Source: Clostridia bacterium (GTDB taxonomy: Bacteria; Bacillota; Clostridia; Christensenellales; CAG-138). Taken from it: a DNA stretch of 45,573 bases. Positions within the stretch are counted from its first letter, which is position 1. Each line of letters begins with the position of its first letter. Shown piece after piece: positions 36,611 to 44,444 of this stretch. A program made the position numbers and the translations under genes. The DNA is taken from positions 1-45,573 of the forward strand of contig JAUNBM010000014.1 in the NCBI GenBank assembly GCA_030527115.1, in the 5' to 3' direction. The notes beneath the pieces were generated by a model, which saw nothing but the letters and a program-made list of their open reading frames with translations, did no database searches and had not been told where the DNA came from.

Positions 36611-37731
36611 TTCATAACGCATTTGGCTTAATCTACACCGGCGAGAACAATCCCCGTCTGAAGGAATTAACCCTCTCGCGATCCGTTGCCGCAGTTCCTT
36701 TCGGCGGCAGGAACCGTTGCATCGACTTTATCCTCTCCAACCTCGTTAATTCGGGGGTGACCTCGGTCGGAATGATAATGCAGAAGAACTATCATTCCCT
36801 GATGGATCACTTAGGCAGCGGCAAGGAGTGGAATTTGAACCGCAAGCGCGACGGCCTTTTCATCCTGCCTCCGTTTTTAACCAAGGATAATGTGGGCGTT
36901 TACCGCGGCTCCATCGACGCTTTCCGCTCCTGTTTGGGCTATGTGAGAAGATGCACCGAGCAATATGTGATCCTGACCGGAAGCCATACCATCTTCAACA
37001 CGACCTTTGACGATATGCTCCGCAAGCACATCGAGAGCGGCGCGGACATAACTATAATGTATAACGAGGACGACAGCTTCGACGTGGAGGATCAGAACAA
37101 GGATCTGCGCCTGCACCTGAACGAGAGCGGGCGCGTGATAGATATGGAGCTGAATCCCTATCGTCCCAAGAGCAATCTTCGCAGTTGCGACCTGATGATA
37201 ATGGAAAAGGCGTTGCTCGAATACCTCGTGGAGGAGGCCTATTCCCGCGGCGAATACGACTTCATCCGGGATATCATCCTGAAGCGTTGCAAAACGTTGA
37301 AGATACACGGCTATCGCTACGACGGCTTCGTTGCAAGGCTGGATTCCGTAAACACCTACTTTAAAAACAGTATGCGGCTGTTGCTCGCAAAGGAGGCCGG
37401 CGATCTCTACAACATGGAGCATCCCGTCTACACCAAGGTCAAGGATGAGGTTTCGGCAAGGTATGGAAGCAACGCCAAGGTTAAAAACTGCGTGCTTGCC
37501 GACGGTTGCTACATCGACGGCACGGTTGAAAACAGCATCCTGTTCCGCGGCGTCAGCGTTGAAACGGGGGCGGTCGTCCGCAACAGCATCATCATGCAGG
37601 GTTCAACGATATCCGAAGGCGCTCATCTCGACCATGTTATCATGGATAAGGGGGTTACTATCCGTCAAAAGCGCAACCTCATAGGCTATGATAACTTCCC
37701 GATAGTGCTGAGAAAGAATCAAACCGTCTAA
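36607..37731 (+). CDS. glgD: glucose-1-phosphate adenylyltransferase, GlgD subunit
   Basis: Paralogue of GlgC, 374 residues. It keeps the fold ([20 protein letters not shown], hexapeptide-type C terminus) but its N-terminal loop reads [14 protein letters not shown] rather than the GGxGxRL needed for catalysis, as is usual for GlgD, a regulatory partner. LTGSHTIFN replaces the GDH motif of GlgC. GlgC/GlgD pairing is characteristic of Firmicutes. The ATG overlaps the glgC stop, which favours balanced synthesis. Confidence 0.95.
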   Translation: MIHNAFGLIYTGENNPRLKELTLSRSVAAVPFGGRNRCIDFILSNLVNSGVTSVGMIMQKNYHSLMDHLGSGKEWNLNRKRDGLFILPPFLTKDNVGVYRGSIDAFRSCLGYVRRCTEQYVILTGSHTIFNTTFDDMLRKHIESGADITIMYNEDDSFDVEDQNKDLRLHLNESGRVIDMELNPYRPKSNLRSCDLMIMEKALLEYLVEEAYSRGEYDFIRDIILKRCKTLKIHGYRYDGFVARLDSVNTYFKNSMRLLLAKEAGDLYNMEHPVYTKVKDEVSARYGSNAKVKNCVLADGCYIDGTVENSILFRGVSVETGAVVRNSIIMQGSTISEGAHLDHVIMDKGVTIRQKRNLIGYDNFPIVLRKNQTV

Positions 37732-37743
37732 TAAGGAGGGCTT

Positions 37744-39237
37744 ATGAAAGTCTTATTTGCCGCCAGCGAGTGCGTTCCCTTTATCAAGACAGGAGGTCTG
37801 GCCGATGTTTTGGGCTCTTTGCCCGTCGCCTTGCAAAAGGAGGGCGTCGACGCGCGGGTGATACTCCCCAAATATCGCATCATGGACGGCTATTGGCAGA
37901 GCCGGCTCACGCACATTTGCCACTTCAACATCCTTATGGGCAGTCGCCAGGTCTACTGCGGGCTGGAGATGGTGGAGGACAACGGCGTAACCTATTATTT
38001 TGTGGACAATCTCGCGATGTTCGGCGGCGAGCAGGTCTATACCGGAGACGAGCAGGAGGGCTTCCGCTTTGCCTTCTTCTGCCGCGCTGTGCTGGAGGCG
38101 CTTCCCCGCATCGACTTCTTCCCCGATGTTCTGCATTGCAACGACTGGCAGACCGGGCTCATTCCCTGCCTGTTGCGCGCTCAATACGGCATCGACGAGC
38201 GCTACCGTGCGGTTCGGGCAGTATTTACCATCCACAACCTGCGCTTCCAAGGGCTGTTCAGCTTTGAGCGCATGAATCGGGTTCTGGGCCTGAACAGCGG
38301 CTACTTTTCGCCCGATAATCTCGAATTCTATGGGCTTATGTCCTTTATGAAGGGCGGCATCGTTTTTTCCGACCGCGTGACGACCGTAAGCCCCACCTAT
38401 GCCGAGGAGATTCGCACCGAATACTTCGGCGAGCATCTTGACGGGCTTTTGCGGCATCGAAGCCACGTCCTCTCCGGCATCCTCAACGGCATCGACACGA
38501 AGATTTTTAATCCTGCCGACGACCGCTTTATAAGCCCGCACTTTACTCGGGCGAATCCGGCGAACAAACAGCGCCTCAAGCGCCAGCTCCAGGAGGAGCT
38601 TGGGCTGGAACCTCGCGATTCGGTTCCGGTCATCTCGATGATATCCCGCCTGACTTCGCAAAAGGGGCTGGATTTGATCGCCTGCGTGCTTGACGATATT
38701 CTTCGCATGGACGTACAGCTCGTATTTTTGGGCAAGGGAGACGAAAACTTTGAAGCCCTGCTCCTGAGCGCGCAGGCGCGCTATCCGGGCAGAGTCGCCG
38801 TGAGAATTGAGCTTAACGAGGGACTGGCGCACCGCATCTATGCGGGCAGCGATATGTTTTTAATGCCCTCCCAGTTCGAGCCCTGCGGCTTGAGCCAGCT
38901 AATCTCCCTGCGCTACGGAACCATTCCGGTCGTAAGGGAAACCGGAGGACTGAAGGACAGCATCCAGGCCTATAATATGTATACCGACGAGGGCAACGGG
39001 TTCAGCTTCTCGAATTATAACGCGCACGAGATGCTCAGAACGCTCGAAACCGCCGTGGGCTATTATTACGACGACAAGGATATGTGGAAGCGGCTGATAA
39101 AGCGCGCCATGTCCTGCGACTTCTCGTGGAAAGCGTCCGCCAAAACGTATGCGAGGCTCTATGCCGAGTTGCTCGGTGTGCCGCTTCCAAAGAAGAAAAG
39201 GGCGCCCTCCGTTGCCGCCGACGATAAAAAGGAGTAG
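37744..39237 (+). CDS. glgA: glycogen synthase (ADP-glucose)
   Basis: GT5 glycosyltransferase of 497 residues that extends alpha-1,4-glucan from ADP-glucose. The N-terminal KTGGLADVLGSLPVAL carries the ADP-glucose-binding KTGGL motif. Other segments are HCNDWQTGLIPCLLR and the C-terminal PSQFEPCGLSQLISLRYGTIPVVRETGGLKDSI, with the catalytic Glu. AAGGAGG lies before the ATG. It comes 12 nt after glgD and 3 nt before pfkA. The last 15 residues (KKKRAPSVAADDKKE) are a charged tail. Confidence 0.96.
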   Translation: MKVLFAASECVPFIKTGGLADVLGSLPVALQKEGVDARVILPKYRIMDGYWQSRLTHICHFNILMGSRQVYCGLEMVEDNGVTYYFVDNLAMFGGEQVYTGDEQEGFRFAFFCRAVLEALPRIDFFPDVLHCNDWQTGLIPCLLRAQYGIDERYRAVRAVFTIHNLRFQGLFSFERMNRVLGLNSGYFSPDNLEFYGLMSFMKGGIVFSDRVTTVSPTYAEEIRTEYFGEHLDGLLRHRSHVLSGILNGIDTKIFNPADDRFISPHFTRANPANKQRLKRQLQEELGLEPRDSVPVISMISRLTSQKGLDLIACVLDDILRMDVQLVFLGKGDENFEALLLSAQARYPGRVAVRIELNEGLAHRIYAGSDMFLMPSQFEPCGLSQLISLRYGTIPVVRETGGLKDSIQAYNMYTDEGNGFSFSNYNAHEMLRTLETAVGYYYDDKDMWKRLIKRAMSCDFSWKASAKTYARLYAELLGVPLPKKKRAPSVAADDKKE

Positions 39238-39240
39238 CTT

Positions 39241-40218
39241 ATGGAACGAAAGAAACTGCGCAGAGTTGGAATATTGACGAGCGGAGGCGATGCGCCGGGC
39301 ATGAACGCGGCAATTCGCGCCTGCGTTCGCAACTGTTTGCAACACGATATTGCCCCGATCGGAATAAGGCGGGGCTATCAGGGCCTGATCCATGCCGACA
39401 CGGTTGAGATGGATGCGCGAAGCGTCAACGGTATCACCGACCGGGGCGGCACCATCCTGTATACCGCCCGTAGCGAGGACTTCATGACCTCCGAGGGCCT
39501 TGACCGCGCCGTCTCGACGATAAAGTATATGGGAATCGACGGGCTTGTCTGCATCGGCGGAGACGGAACCTTCCGTGGCGCAAAAACCCTCGCGGACAAG
39601 GGTGTTAATGTCGTTGGCATTCCCGCAACAATCGACAACGATATCGGTTGCAGTCACTATACCATCGGCTTCGATACCGCCGCAAACACCGCCATGCTCG
39701 CCATCGACAAGCTGGCGGATACGATGCAGTCGCATGAGCGGGTTTCGGTCGTCGAGGTTATGGGACGGCATGCCGGGCATTTGGCGGTTTATGTCGGGCT
39801 GGCGGTAGGCGCAACCTCCATAATCATCCCGGAGTTCCCCTTCAATTTTGACAGGGACGTTATAGAGCAGATTCGCGAGGGCAGGATGCGCGATAAGCAC
39901 CACCATCTGATAATTGTCGCTGAGGGTGTGGGCAAATGCGACGAGATCTCCCGCGGAATCACCGAGCAGACGGGGCTGGAAGCCCGGGTCTCCATTTTGG
40001 GATATATTCAGCGCGGAGGCAGTCCCTCGGCACGCGATCGGGTTATGGCTTCGAGGATGGGCCACTTTGCCATCGAACAGCTCGCCACGGACAACGGCAA
40101 CAGCATAGTATGCTATCGCGACTCGCGGATTCTCGCCGTGCCGATAGACAAGGCCATGACCATGACCAAACAGCTCGACGCCTATATGTACAAGGTCGCC
40201 TATGACGTCACAATATGA
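39241..40218 (+). CDS. pfkA: 6-phosphofructokinase
   Basis: Group A phosphofructokinase of 325 residues: fructose 6-phosphate + ATP to fructose 1,6-bisphosphate. Nucleotide loop ILTSGGDAPGMNAAIRA; GGDGTFRGA near residue 105, whose Gly-Asp-Gly-Thr suggests ATP rather than pyrophosphate as donor; catalytic PATIDNDIGCSHYTIGFDTA; and VEVMGRHAGHLA. It starts 3 nt after glgA, with AAAAAGGAG upstream. Placing PfkA in a glycogen operon joins storage and glycolysis. It overlaps the next gene by 17 bases. Confidence 0.95.
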   Translation: MERKKLRRVGILTSGGDAPGMNAAIRACVRNCLQHDIAPIGIRRGYQGLIHADTVEMDARSVNGITDRGGTILYTARSEDFMTSEGLDRAVSTIKYMGIDGLVCIGGDGTFRGAKTLADKGVNVVGIPATIDNDIGCSHYTIGFDTAANTAMLAIDKLADTMQSHERVSVVEVMGRHAGHLAVYVGLAVGATSIIIPEFPFNFDRDVIEQIREGRMRDKHHHLIIVAEGVGKCDEISRGITEQTGLEARVSILGYIQRGGSPSARDRVMASRMGHFAIEQLATDNGNSIVCYRDSRILAVPIDKAMTMTKQLDAYMYKVAYDVTI

Positions 40219-40747
40219 GATAATTGATATCTCCCGCGAGCTTATCAGCACTCCGCCCTATCCGGGAGACACGCCGCCGTCGCTGTCCCGCCAATTTGAG
40301 CGGAGTGAAGCCGGCGGCTTTTTGACGCAGTATCTGAACTGCTGTCTGCATTCCGCGACCCATATCGACGCTCCGCTTCATCTTGTCGAAGGCGCGGCCG
40401 ACGTCGCCTCGCTCGACCTTTCCGCCTTTATCGGAAGCTGTACGGTGACGGACGATCCCTCCGCGAGGGCGGAACGGCTCCTGCTCAAAAACCGCACCCT
40501 GACCCCGTCCGAGGCCAAAAAGCTCTCCTGCAGGCTGATAGGCACCAACCTTATGAGCCTTGCAAAGCCCGGTTTGGAATCGGAGGCGGAGATTCACAGG
40601 ATTCTTTTTGAGCGGGGGATAGCGGTGATGGAAAATCTCAACCTTGAAAACGTGCCCTCCGGCGATTATCTGCTCATCGCTCTGCCGCTGAATATCGCGG
40701 GCGCGGAGGCAAGCCCCGTTCGCGCAGTTTTGCTTCGGAAAATCTGA
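40202..40747 (+). CDS. cyclase-family protein (kynurenine formamidase-like)
   Basis: A 181-residue metal-dependent hydrolase of the cyclase family. The defining motif HxxTHxDxPxH is present as HSATHIDAPLHL near residue 57, and the opening IDISRELISTPPYPGD is also typical. C-terminal MENLNLENVPSGDYLLIALPLNI is consistent. It may act as an arylformamidase-like amidase, but no kynurenine pathway genes are seen, so the substrate is open. It starts inside the 3' end of pfkA (17-base overlap). Confidence 0.83.
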   Translation: MTSQYEIIDISRELISTPPYPGDTPPSLSRQFERSEAGGFLTQYLNCCLHSATHIDAPLHLVEGAADVASLDLSAFIGSCTVTDDPSARAERLLLKNRTLTPSEAKKLSCRLIGTNLMSLAKPGLESEAEIHRILFERGIAVMENLNLENVPSGDYLLIALPLNIAGAEASPVRAVLLRKI

Positions 40748-40755
40748 CACCAAAA

Positions 40756-40827
40756 AACCCCTCGCTTTGCTCCAAACCGGAACTCACAGCTCAAGTCCGG
40801 CGTAAATAAAGCTTCGGGGTTATTTTA
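40756..40827. terminator. branched terminator after the glycogen operon
   Basis: AACCCC (40756-40761) pairs with GGGGTT (40816-40821), with GCTTT/AAAGC extending the stem and an inner hairpin CCGGA/TCCGG (40777-40800). T-rich tracts flank it on both strands (TTATTTT on plus, TTTTTT on minus), so it probably serves both convergent units. Confidence 0.65.
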
Positions 40828-40894
40828 ATTCGTCTGATTTGGGCGCAACTTCGTTTGAAGCTCCAAAGTTTAGCCGGTTACAGTCCGCGCAGGT

Positions 40895-41794
40895 TTATAT
40901 CACCGGCTTTTTGATTATGCCTACTCCGAGCGGACGCGGGCCGGTATGCACGGCTATCGTAGCTCCGATTCTCCGGATAGGAATATCCTCCACGGTTATC
41001 GCGCCGTTCAAAGCGGCTACAAGCGCTTCCCTGAACCGAACGGCCTCCTCATAATCGGAACCATAGCCCACCGCCAGCGCATAATCGTTCAAATCCAGCC
41101 CGTTTTCGCGGACATGATTCAAAAGCAGGGCGATGGTCTTATCCTTGGCCTGGTGGCGGGAGCGGGTTATCCCCGAATTATGTATCTCCCCGCGCATCAG
41201 CGTGATGATGGGCTGTATCCTGAGCAGAGATGCGGCGATGCCTTTCAGCTTGCCTATTCTGCCGCCCTTTCTCAGATAATCCATCGAAGCAAGCGTGAAG
41301 AATATCCTGCCGGTTCCCTTGATGAGTTCCAGCGTCTCCACCGCCCGCTTAAAGTCCACGCCCCCGTCGCGCAAAGCTACCGCCTGCAAAACGAACAGCC
41401 CCTGCAACACGGTGTTAACCGTGGAGTCGATAAGCGCAATCTGAGCGTCGGGATAGTCGTCGAGGATCATTCCCCGGGCTATGGTCGCGGACTGGATGGA
41501 GGCGGAAAACTTTTGGGTTATGCAGATGCAGATAACCCCTTCGCCCGCTTTGACCGCTTCCTCGAACGCCTCATAATAGTCGTTTACCGTCGGAGTGGAC
41601 GACTTTGGAAAGACCGACGCATCATCAAGCATGGCGTTGTAAAAATCATCCACCGATTGTTCAATATGCTCTTTTTTATAAGTTTCCCCGTCAAAGGATA
41701 CATAGAATGGGACGAGCCCCACATTCATTTCCTTCGCCTGTTCGGGCGAAAAATCACAGGAACCGTCCGATATTATCCGATACTTGTTCACCAT
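40895..41794 (-). CDS. DegV family fatty-acid-binding protein
   Basis: A DegV protein of 299 residues. These bind a fatty acid and, as FakB, present it to the kinase FakA; not all members are FakB. It has the opening YRIISDGSCDFSPEQAKEMNVGLVPFYVSFDGETY, the fatty-acid loop FPKSSTPTVNDYYEAFEEAVKAGEGVICICIT, and the later SMDYLRKGGRIGKLKG, all standard. The start at 41794 has GAGGAG 7 nt upstream. It is probably monocistronic, and no fakA is nearby. Confidence 0.94.
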   Translation of the reverse strand: MVNKYRIISDGSCDFSPEQAKEMNVGLVPFYVSFDGETYKKEHIEQSVDDFYNAMLDDASVFPKSSTPTVNDYYEAFEEAVKAGEGVICICITQKFSASIQSATIARGMILDDYPDAQIALIDSTVNTVLQGLFVLQAVALRDGGVDFKRAVETLELIKGTGRIFFTLASMDYLRKGGRIGKLKGIAASLLRIQPIITLMRGEIHNSGITRSRHQAKDKTIALLLNHVRENGLDLNDYALAVGYGSDYEEAVRFREALVAALNGAITVEDIPIRRIGATIAVHTGPRPLGVGIIKKPVI

Positions 41795-41821
41795 TGCCGC
41801 TCCTCAACTACATAATGTGTC

Positions 41822-41827
41822 ATTATA
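41822..41827 (-). promoter_or_regulatory. -10 element upstream of the degV gene
   Basis: A perfect TATAAT on the minus strand, 28 nt before the ATG, without a clear -35 at 17 nt (GCGATT). Moderate support only. Confidence 0.45.
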
Positions 41828-41938
41828 CGATAAAAATACGGCGCAATCGCGATGTTAATGCAAACTTTGTTGAAACACCCCAAATCCTAAGGGCGCGCCG
41901 TCCACGACCCTGGGGCGGCGCACTTTAGATTCTTCGGT

Positions 41939-42337
41939 TTACAGCTTGGTTCCACAGCGAATGCAGAAAGTGGGACTGTCCTCGTAGATCGCTCCACAGT
42001 TGGGGCAACGCTTCTCCACCTTTGCCTCAACAGGCTGAGACTGACCGCCGGACAGCTTCTCATAGATCGCCGCAGTATTCGTCGCATTCTGCTTGATGTT
42101 TTGGGCGATATCCAGAACTACCATTATCATGGCTATGCTTAAAAATCCTGCCACCAGTCCAATGATGATGCCCAACACGATGCCGAGCGCGGTATTGCCC
42201 GTTTCATTCCCGGCGGCAATGCCTGAGCCTATGCCAAAAATTACGCAAAGCGCAAACAAAATCCATGCCAGTACGCGCATTAAGGTAATCCATGCGCCTC
42301 CGGTTCCGCCCTTAACGTTCTTTCCGTAATTATCCAT
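41939..42337 (-). CDS. zinc-ribbon membrane protein
   Basis: A 132-residue protein with two hydrophobic helices at about residues 18-40 and 48-80 (GIVLGIIIGLVAGFLSIAMIMVVL), a short coiled region, and a C-terminal zinc ribbon RCPNCGAIYEDSPTFCIRCGTKL with two CxxC pairs. The role is unknown; such small ribbon proteins are common in Firmicutes. The ATG at 42337 is chosen because GGGAGG lies 7 nt upstream; a TTG two codons earlier is too close. The imperfect hairpin at about 41884-41935 may terminate the transcript. It has its own promoter. Confidence 0.8.
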   Translation of the reverse strand: MDNYGKNVKGGTGGAWITLMRVLAWILFALCVIFGIGSGIAAGNETGNTALGIVLGIIIGLVAGFLSIAMIMVVLDIAQNIKQNATNTAAIYEKLSGGQSQPVEAKVEKRCPNCGAIYEDSPTFCIRCGTKL

Positions 42338-42366
42338 AATCAAGCCTCCCTTGTTGAATTTTGTAT

Positions 42367-42395
42367 ATTATACTCCCATTTGCAAGGCCGGTCAA
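42367..42395 (-). promoter_or_regulatory. promoter of the zinc-ribbon protein gene
   Basis: On the minus strand TTGACC (42395-42390), 17 nt and TATAAT (42372-42367). The start is near 42360, just ahead of the GGGAGG ribosome binding site. Confidence 0.7.
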
Positions 42396-42499
42396 CAAAA
42401 AACCGCATTTTTAGCTACCCAAAAATCGTGGCTCAACCTTGGACGGCGGACATAACCCTTTAAAACACGCACGCTCCCCGCTTACAGCCCCGCCTTGGC

Positions 42500-42528
42500 T
42501 TGACAACCGGGCGATAACTTGGTAAATT
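42500..42528 (+). promoter_or_regulatory. promoter of the small P-loop protein gene
   Basis: A perfect TTGACA (42500-42505), 17 nt and TAAATT (42523-42528), about 34 nt before the ATG at 42562. Confidence 0.65.
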
Positions 42529-42561
42529 ACAAGCCGTACAAACCATAAACGGAGGCGTCGT

Positions 42562-42999
42562 ATGCTGATTGCAATATTTGGCGAAAGTTGCGTGGGGAAG
42601 TCCACGCTGGCAGAGAGTTTAAAGTCCCGTCTCGGCGCGGAGGTCTACACGGGCAAGGATTACAAGCGGCTTGCAAAGAACGACGCCGAGGCAAAGAAGC
42701 TCTTCTGTCAAAGGCTGAGGGAGGCCGTCGATGGAAAAGGACTTATCTGGGTCATAAGCGAGAAGGAGGATATGGCGCTGTTGCCCGGGGAAGCGTTGCG
42801 CATTCTCATGACGGCGGACGTCTCGCTGATTAAGACCCGCTTTGCCGAGCGGATGCACGGACAGCTCCCGCCGCCCGTGGCGGCCATGCTCGAACGAAAG
42901 CACGGTTGTTTTGACGATGAACCGCATTCCTTCCACGCCGTCGCGGGCGAAACCGACGTCGATGCACTCCTGGACGAGATCTGCGCCGCAGTAAAATAG
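42562..42999 (+). CDS. small P-loop nucleotide kinase-like protein
   Basis: A 145-residue cytosolic protein with a Walker A motif GESCVGKST at residues 7-15, followed by an adenylate-kinase-like pattern (LLPGEALRILMTADVSLIKTRFAERMHG, near residue 75, including an arginine-rich lid). It may phosphorylate a small molecule. No clear name can be given. It has its own promoter and ends 64 nt before the AraC-type regulator gene, with no close functional partner. Confidence 0.7.
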   Translation: MLIAIFGESCVGKSTLAESLKSRLGAEVYTGKDYKRLAKNDAEAKKLFCQRLREAVDGKGLIWVISEKEDMALLPGEALRILMTADVSLIKTRFAERMHGQLPPPVAAMLERKHGCFDDEPHSFHAVAGETDVDALLDEICAAVK

Positions 43000-43033
43000 C
43001 AAAGGAAGTCGAGAAACTTTCCCCGCTCCCGGA

Positions 43034-43039
43034 TATAAT
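43034..43039 (+). promoter_or_regulatory. -10 element of the AraC-type gene
   Basis: TATAAT 25 nt before the GTG start codon; the -35 position (GAGAAA, 43011-43016) is weak, as expected if activation is needed. Confidence 0.45.
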
Positions 43040-43063
43040 GAGTCCGCAAAGGAGATGAGATTC

Positions 43064-43954
43064 GTGAAAGAACAGACCCTGGCAGTTCAGCGGATGCAGG
43101 ACTATATTGAAGCCCACCTGGAACAGGAGATTACCTTGGCACAGCTCGCAAAGGAAGCCCTGTTCTCCCCGTGGTACTCCTACCGCCTGTTTCATTCGCT
43201 CGTAGGCTTGACCCCCGCCGAGTATATCCGCAAGCTGCGCCTGTCCAAATCCGCCTTACGCCTGAAAAACGAGGGTTGCCGCGTGACCGATGCGGCCCTC
43301 GATCTGGGCTTTGGGAGCGTGGACGGCTATACCCGCGCCTTCTTTCGGGAATTTGGGTGCAATCCGAAGGAATATGCCAAAGCTCCGTTCCCCATCACGC
43401 TTTTCATCCCCTATGGCGTTAAATTTCGAGAACTCAGAAAGGAAGTTGTGAACATGGAGAATTTGCAGAGCGTATTCGTTCAGGTAATCGAAAAGGAGGA
43501 GCGCAAGGTGATTATCAAGCGCGGAATCCGGGCGGAGGACTACTTTCCCTATTGCGAGGAAGTCGGCTGTGATATATGGGGCGTCCTAAAAAGCATGGAT
43601 TCCCTCTGCGGCGAACCCGTTTGCCTCTGGTTGCCCGAAGCTTACAGAAAGCCCAACACCTCGACCTACGTTCAGGGGGTGGAAGCGCCTGCCGACTTTA
43701 GCAAAAAGGTGCCGGACGGCTTTGATCTTATCACTCTCCCGCGAACTAAATACCTGATGTTTCAGGGCGAGCCCTTCTTGGAGGAGGACTATTGCGAGGC
43801 CATATGCGCCCTAAGGCAAGCCATGGATCGCTATGATCCCTCCGTCATCGGCTATGAATGGGACGATGAGAACCCGCGTATTCAGCTTGAACCCCGGGGG
43901 GAGCGGGGGTATATCGAGCTTCGGGCGGTCAGGCCTAAGTCCAACCGGGGCTAA
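43064..43954 (+). CDS. AraC-family regulator with GyrI-like effector-binding domain
   Basis: A 296-residue regulator. The N-terminal AraC DNA-binding domain shows both helix-turn-helix units: ITLAQLAKEALFSPWYSYRLFHSLVGLTPAEYIRKLRLSKSA and VTDAALDLGFGSVDGYTRAFFREFGCNPKEY. After about residue 130 a GyrI-like/effector-binding domain begins, as in Rob-type proteins. The GTG at 43064 is preferred: AAAGGAG is 9 nt upstream, whereas the ATG at 43055 would be one base from it. Target genes are not evident; ligand unknown. It is followed by a large inverted repeat. Confidence 0.88.
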   Translation: MKEQTLAVQRMQDYIEAHLEQEITLAQLAKEALFSPWYSYRLFHSLVGLTPAEYIRKLRLSKSALRLKNEGCRVTDAALDLGFGSVDGYTRAFFREFGCNPKEYAKAPFPITLFIPYGVKFRELRKEVVNMENLQSVFVQVIEKEERKVIIKRGIRAEDYFPYCEEVGCDIWGVLKSMDSLCGEPVCLWLPEAYRKPNTSTYVQGVEAPADFSKKVPDGFDLITLPRTKYLMFQGEPFLEEDYCEAICALRQAMDRYDPSVIGYEWDDENPRIQLEPRGERGYIELRAVRPKSNRG

Positions 43955-43963
43955 AATCTCCCT

Positions 43964-44037
43964 CCCTCGAACGGGAGCGCGTAAAACCCATGCAAGCCGG
44001 TCAGCCGACCGGGCAGGGCTCCGCTCCCGTTCGGGAG
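43964..44037. repeat. long inverted repeat downstream of the AraC-type gene
   Basis: The arm CTCCCTCGAACGGGAGCG is mirrored by CGCTCCCGTTCGGGAG (44022-44037), with a nested CCGGTC/GACCGG hairpin between (about 43997-44012). There is no T run after it, so it is not a standard terminator. It could be RNA structure or a DNA cruciform. Confidence 0.6.
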
Positions 44038-44109
44038 GATGCGGTTGGCAAACGCTCATTTACGGTTTGGCGGCGCTTATAGCAGACAATGCAACCAAAG
44101 GAGGGCTCA

Positions 44110-44412
44110 ATGCAGGATATCAAAAACTTTTTGGACGAACAGGGACGGCTTATAAGGTTTCCCGCAAAGCAAAGGATGAAGATTCAAGCGCTTGCATACC
44201 TTGCAACCAAATTTGATGCCGGCAAGGTCTATTCGGAAAAGCAGGTAAACGAAACATTGGAGCTTTGGCATACGTTCCACGACCCCGCGACGCTTAGAAG
44301 GGAACTGTTTGACTTTCGCTTCATGGACAGAACTCCCGACTGCCGCGAATACCGTCTTTGCGACCCCTTGCCGGACTATGAATCGCCGTCGAACTCCACG
44401 CCCAATACCTAA
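44110..44412 (+). CDS. DUF2087 domain protein
   Basis: A 100-residue protein that is mostly a single DUF2087 domain: MQDIKNFLDEQGRLIRFPAKQRMKIQALAYLATKF, then VYSEKQVNETLELWHTFHDPATLRRELFDFRFMDRTPDCREYRL. Such domains often sit behind ArsR or other regulators and may bind DNA; here it stands alone. The ATG at 44110 follows AAAGGAGGG; the upstream frame from 44089 is rejected. It is the last protein gene before the CRISPR array. Confidence 0.87.
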   Translation: MQDIKNFLDEQGRLIRFPAKQRMKIQALAYLATKFDAGKVYSEKQVNETLELWHTFHDPATLRRELFDFRFMDRTPDCREYRLCDPLPDYESPSNSTPNT

Positions 44413-44413
44413 T

Positions 44414-44432
44414 GGCGCGGGCGCGCCGCGCC
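44414..44432. terminator. GC-rich hairpin between the DUF2087 gene and the array
   Basis: GGCGCG (44414-44419) and CGCGCC (44427-44432) flank a 7-nt loop. There is no T run. It lies right after the DUF2087 stop and 13 nt before the first repeat; it may end one or both transcripts. Confidence 0.35.
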
Positions 44433-44444
44433 GTCGGCATACCA

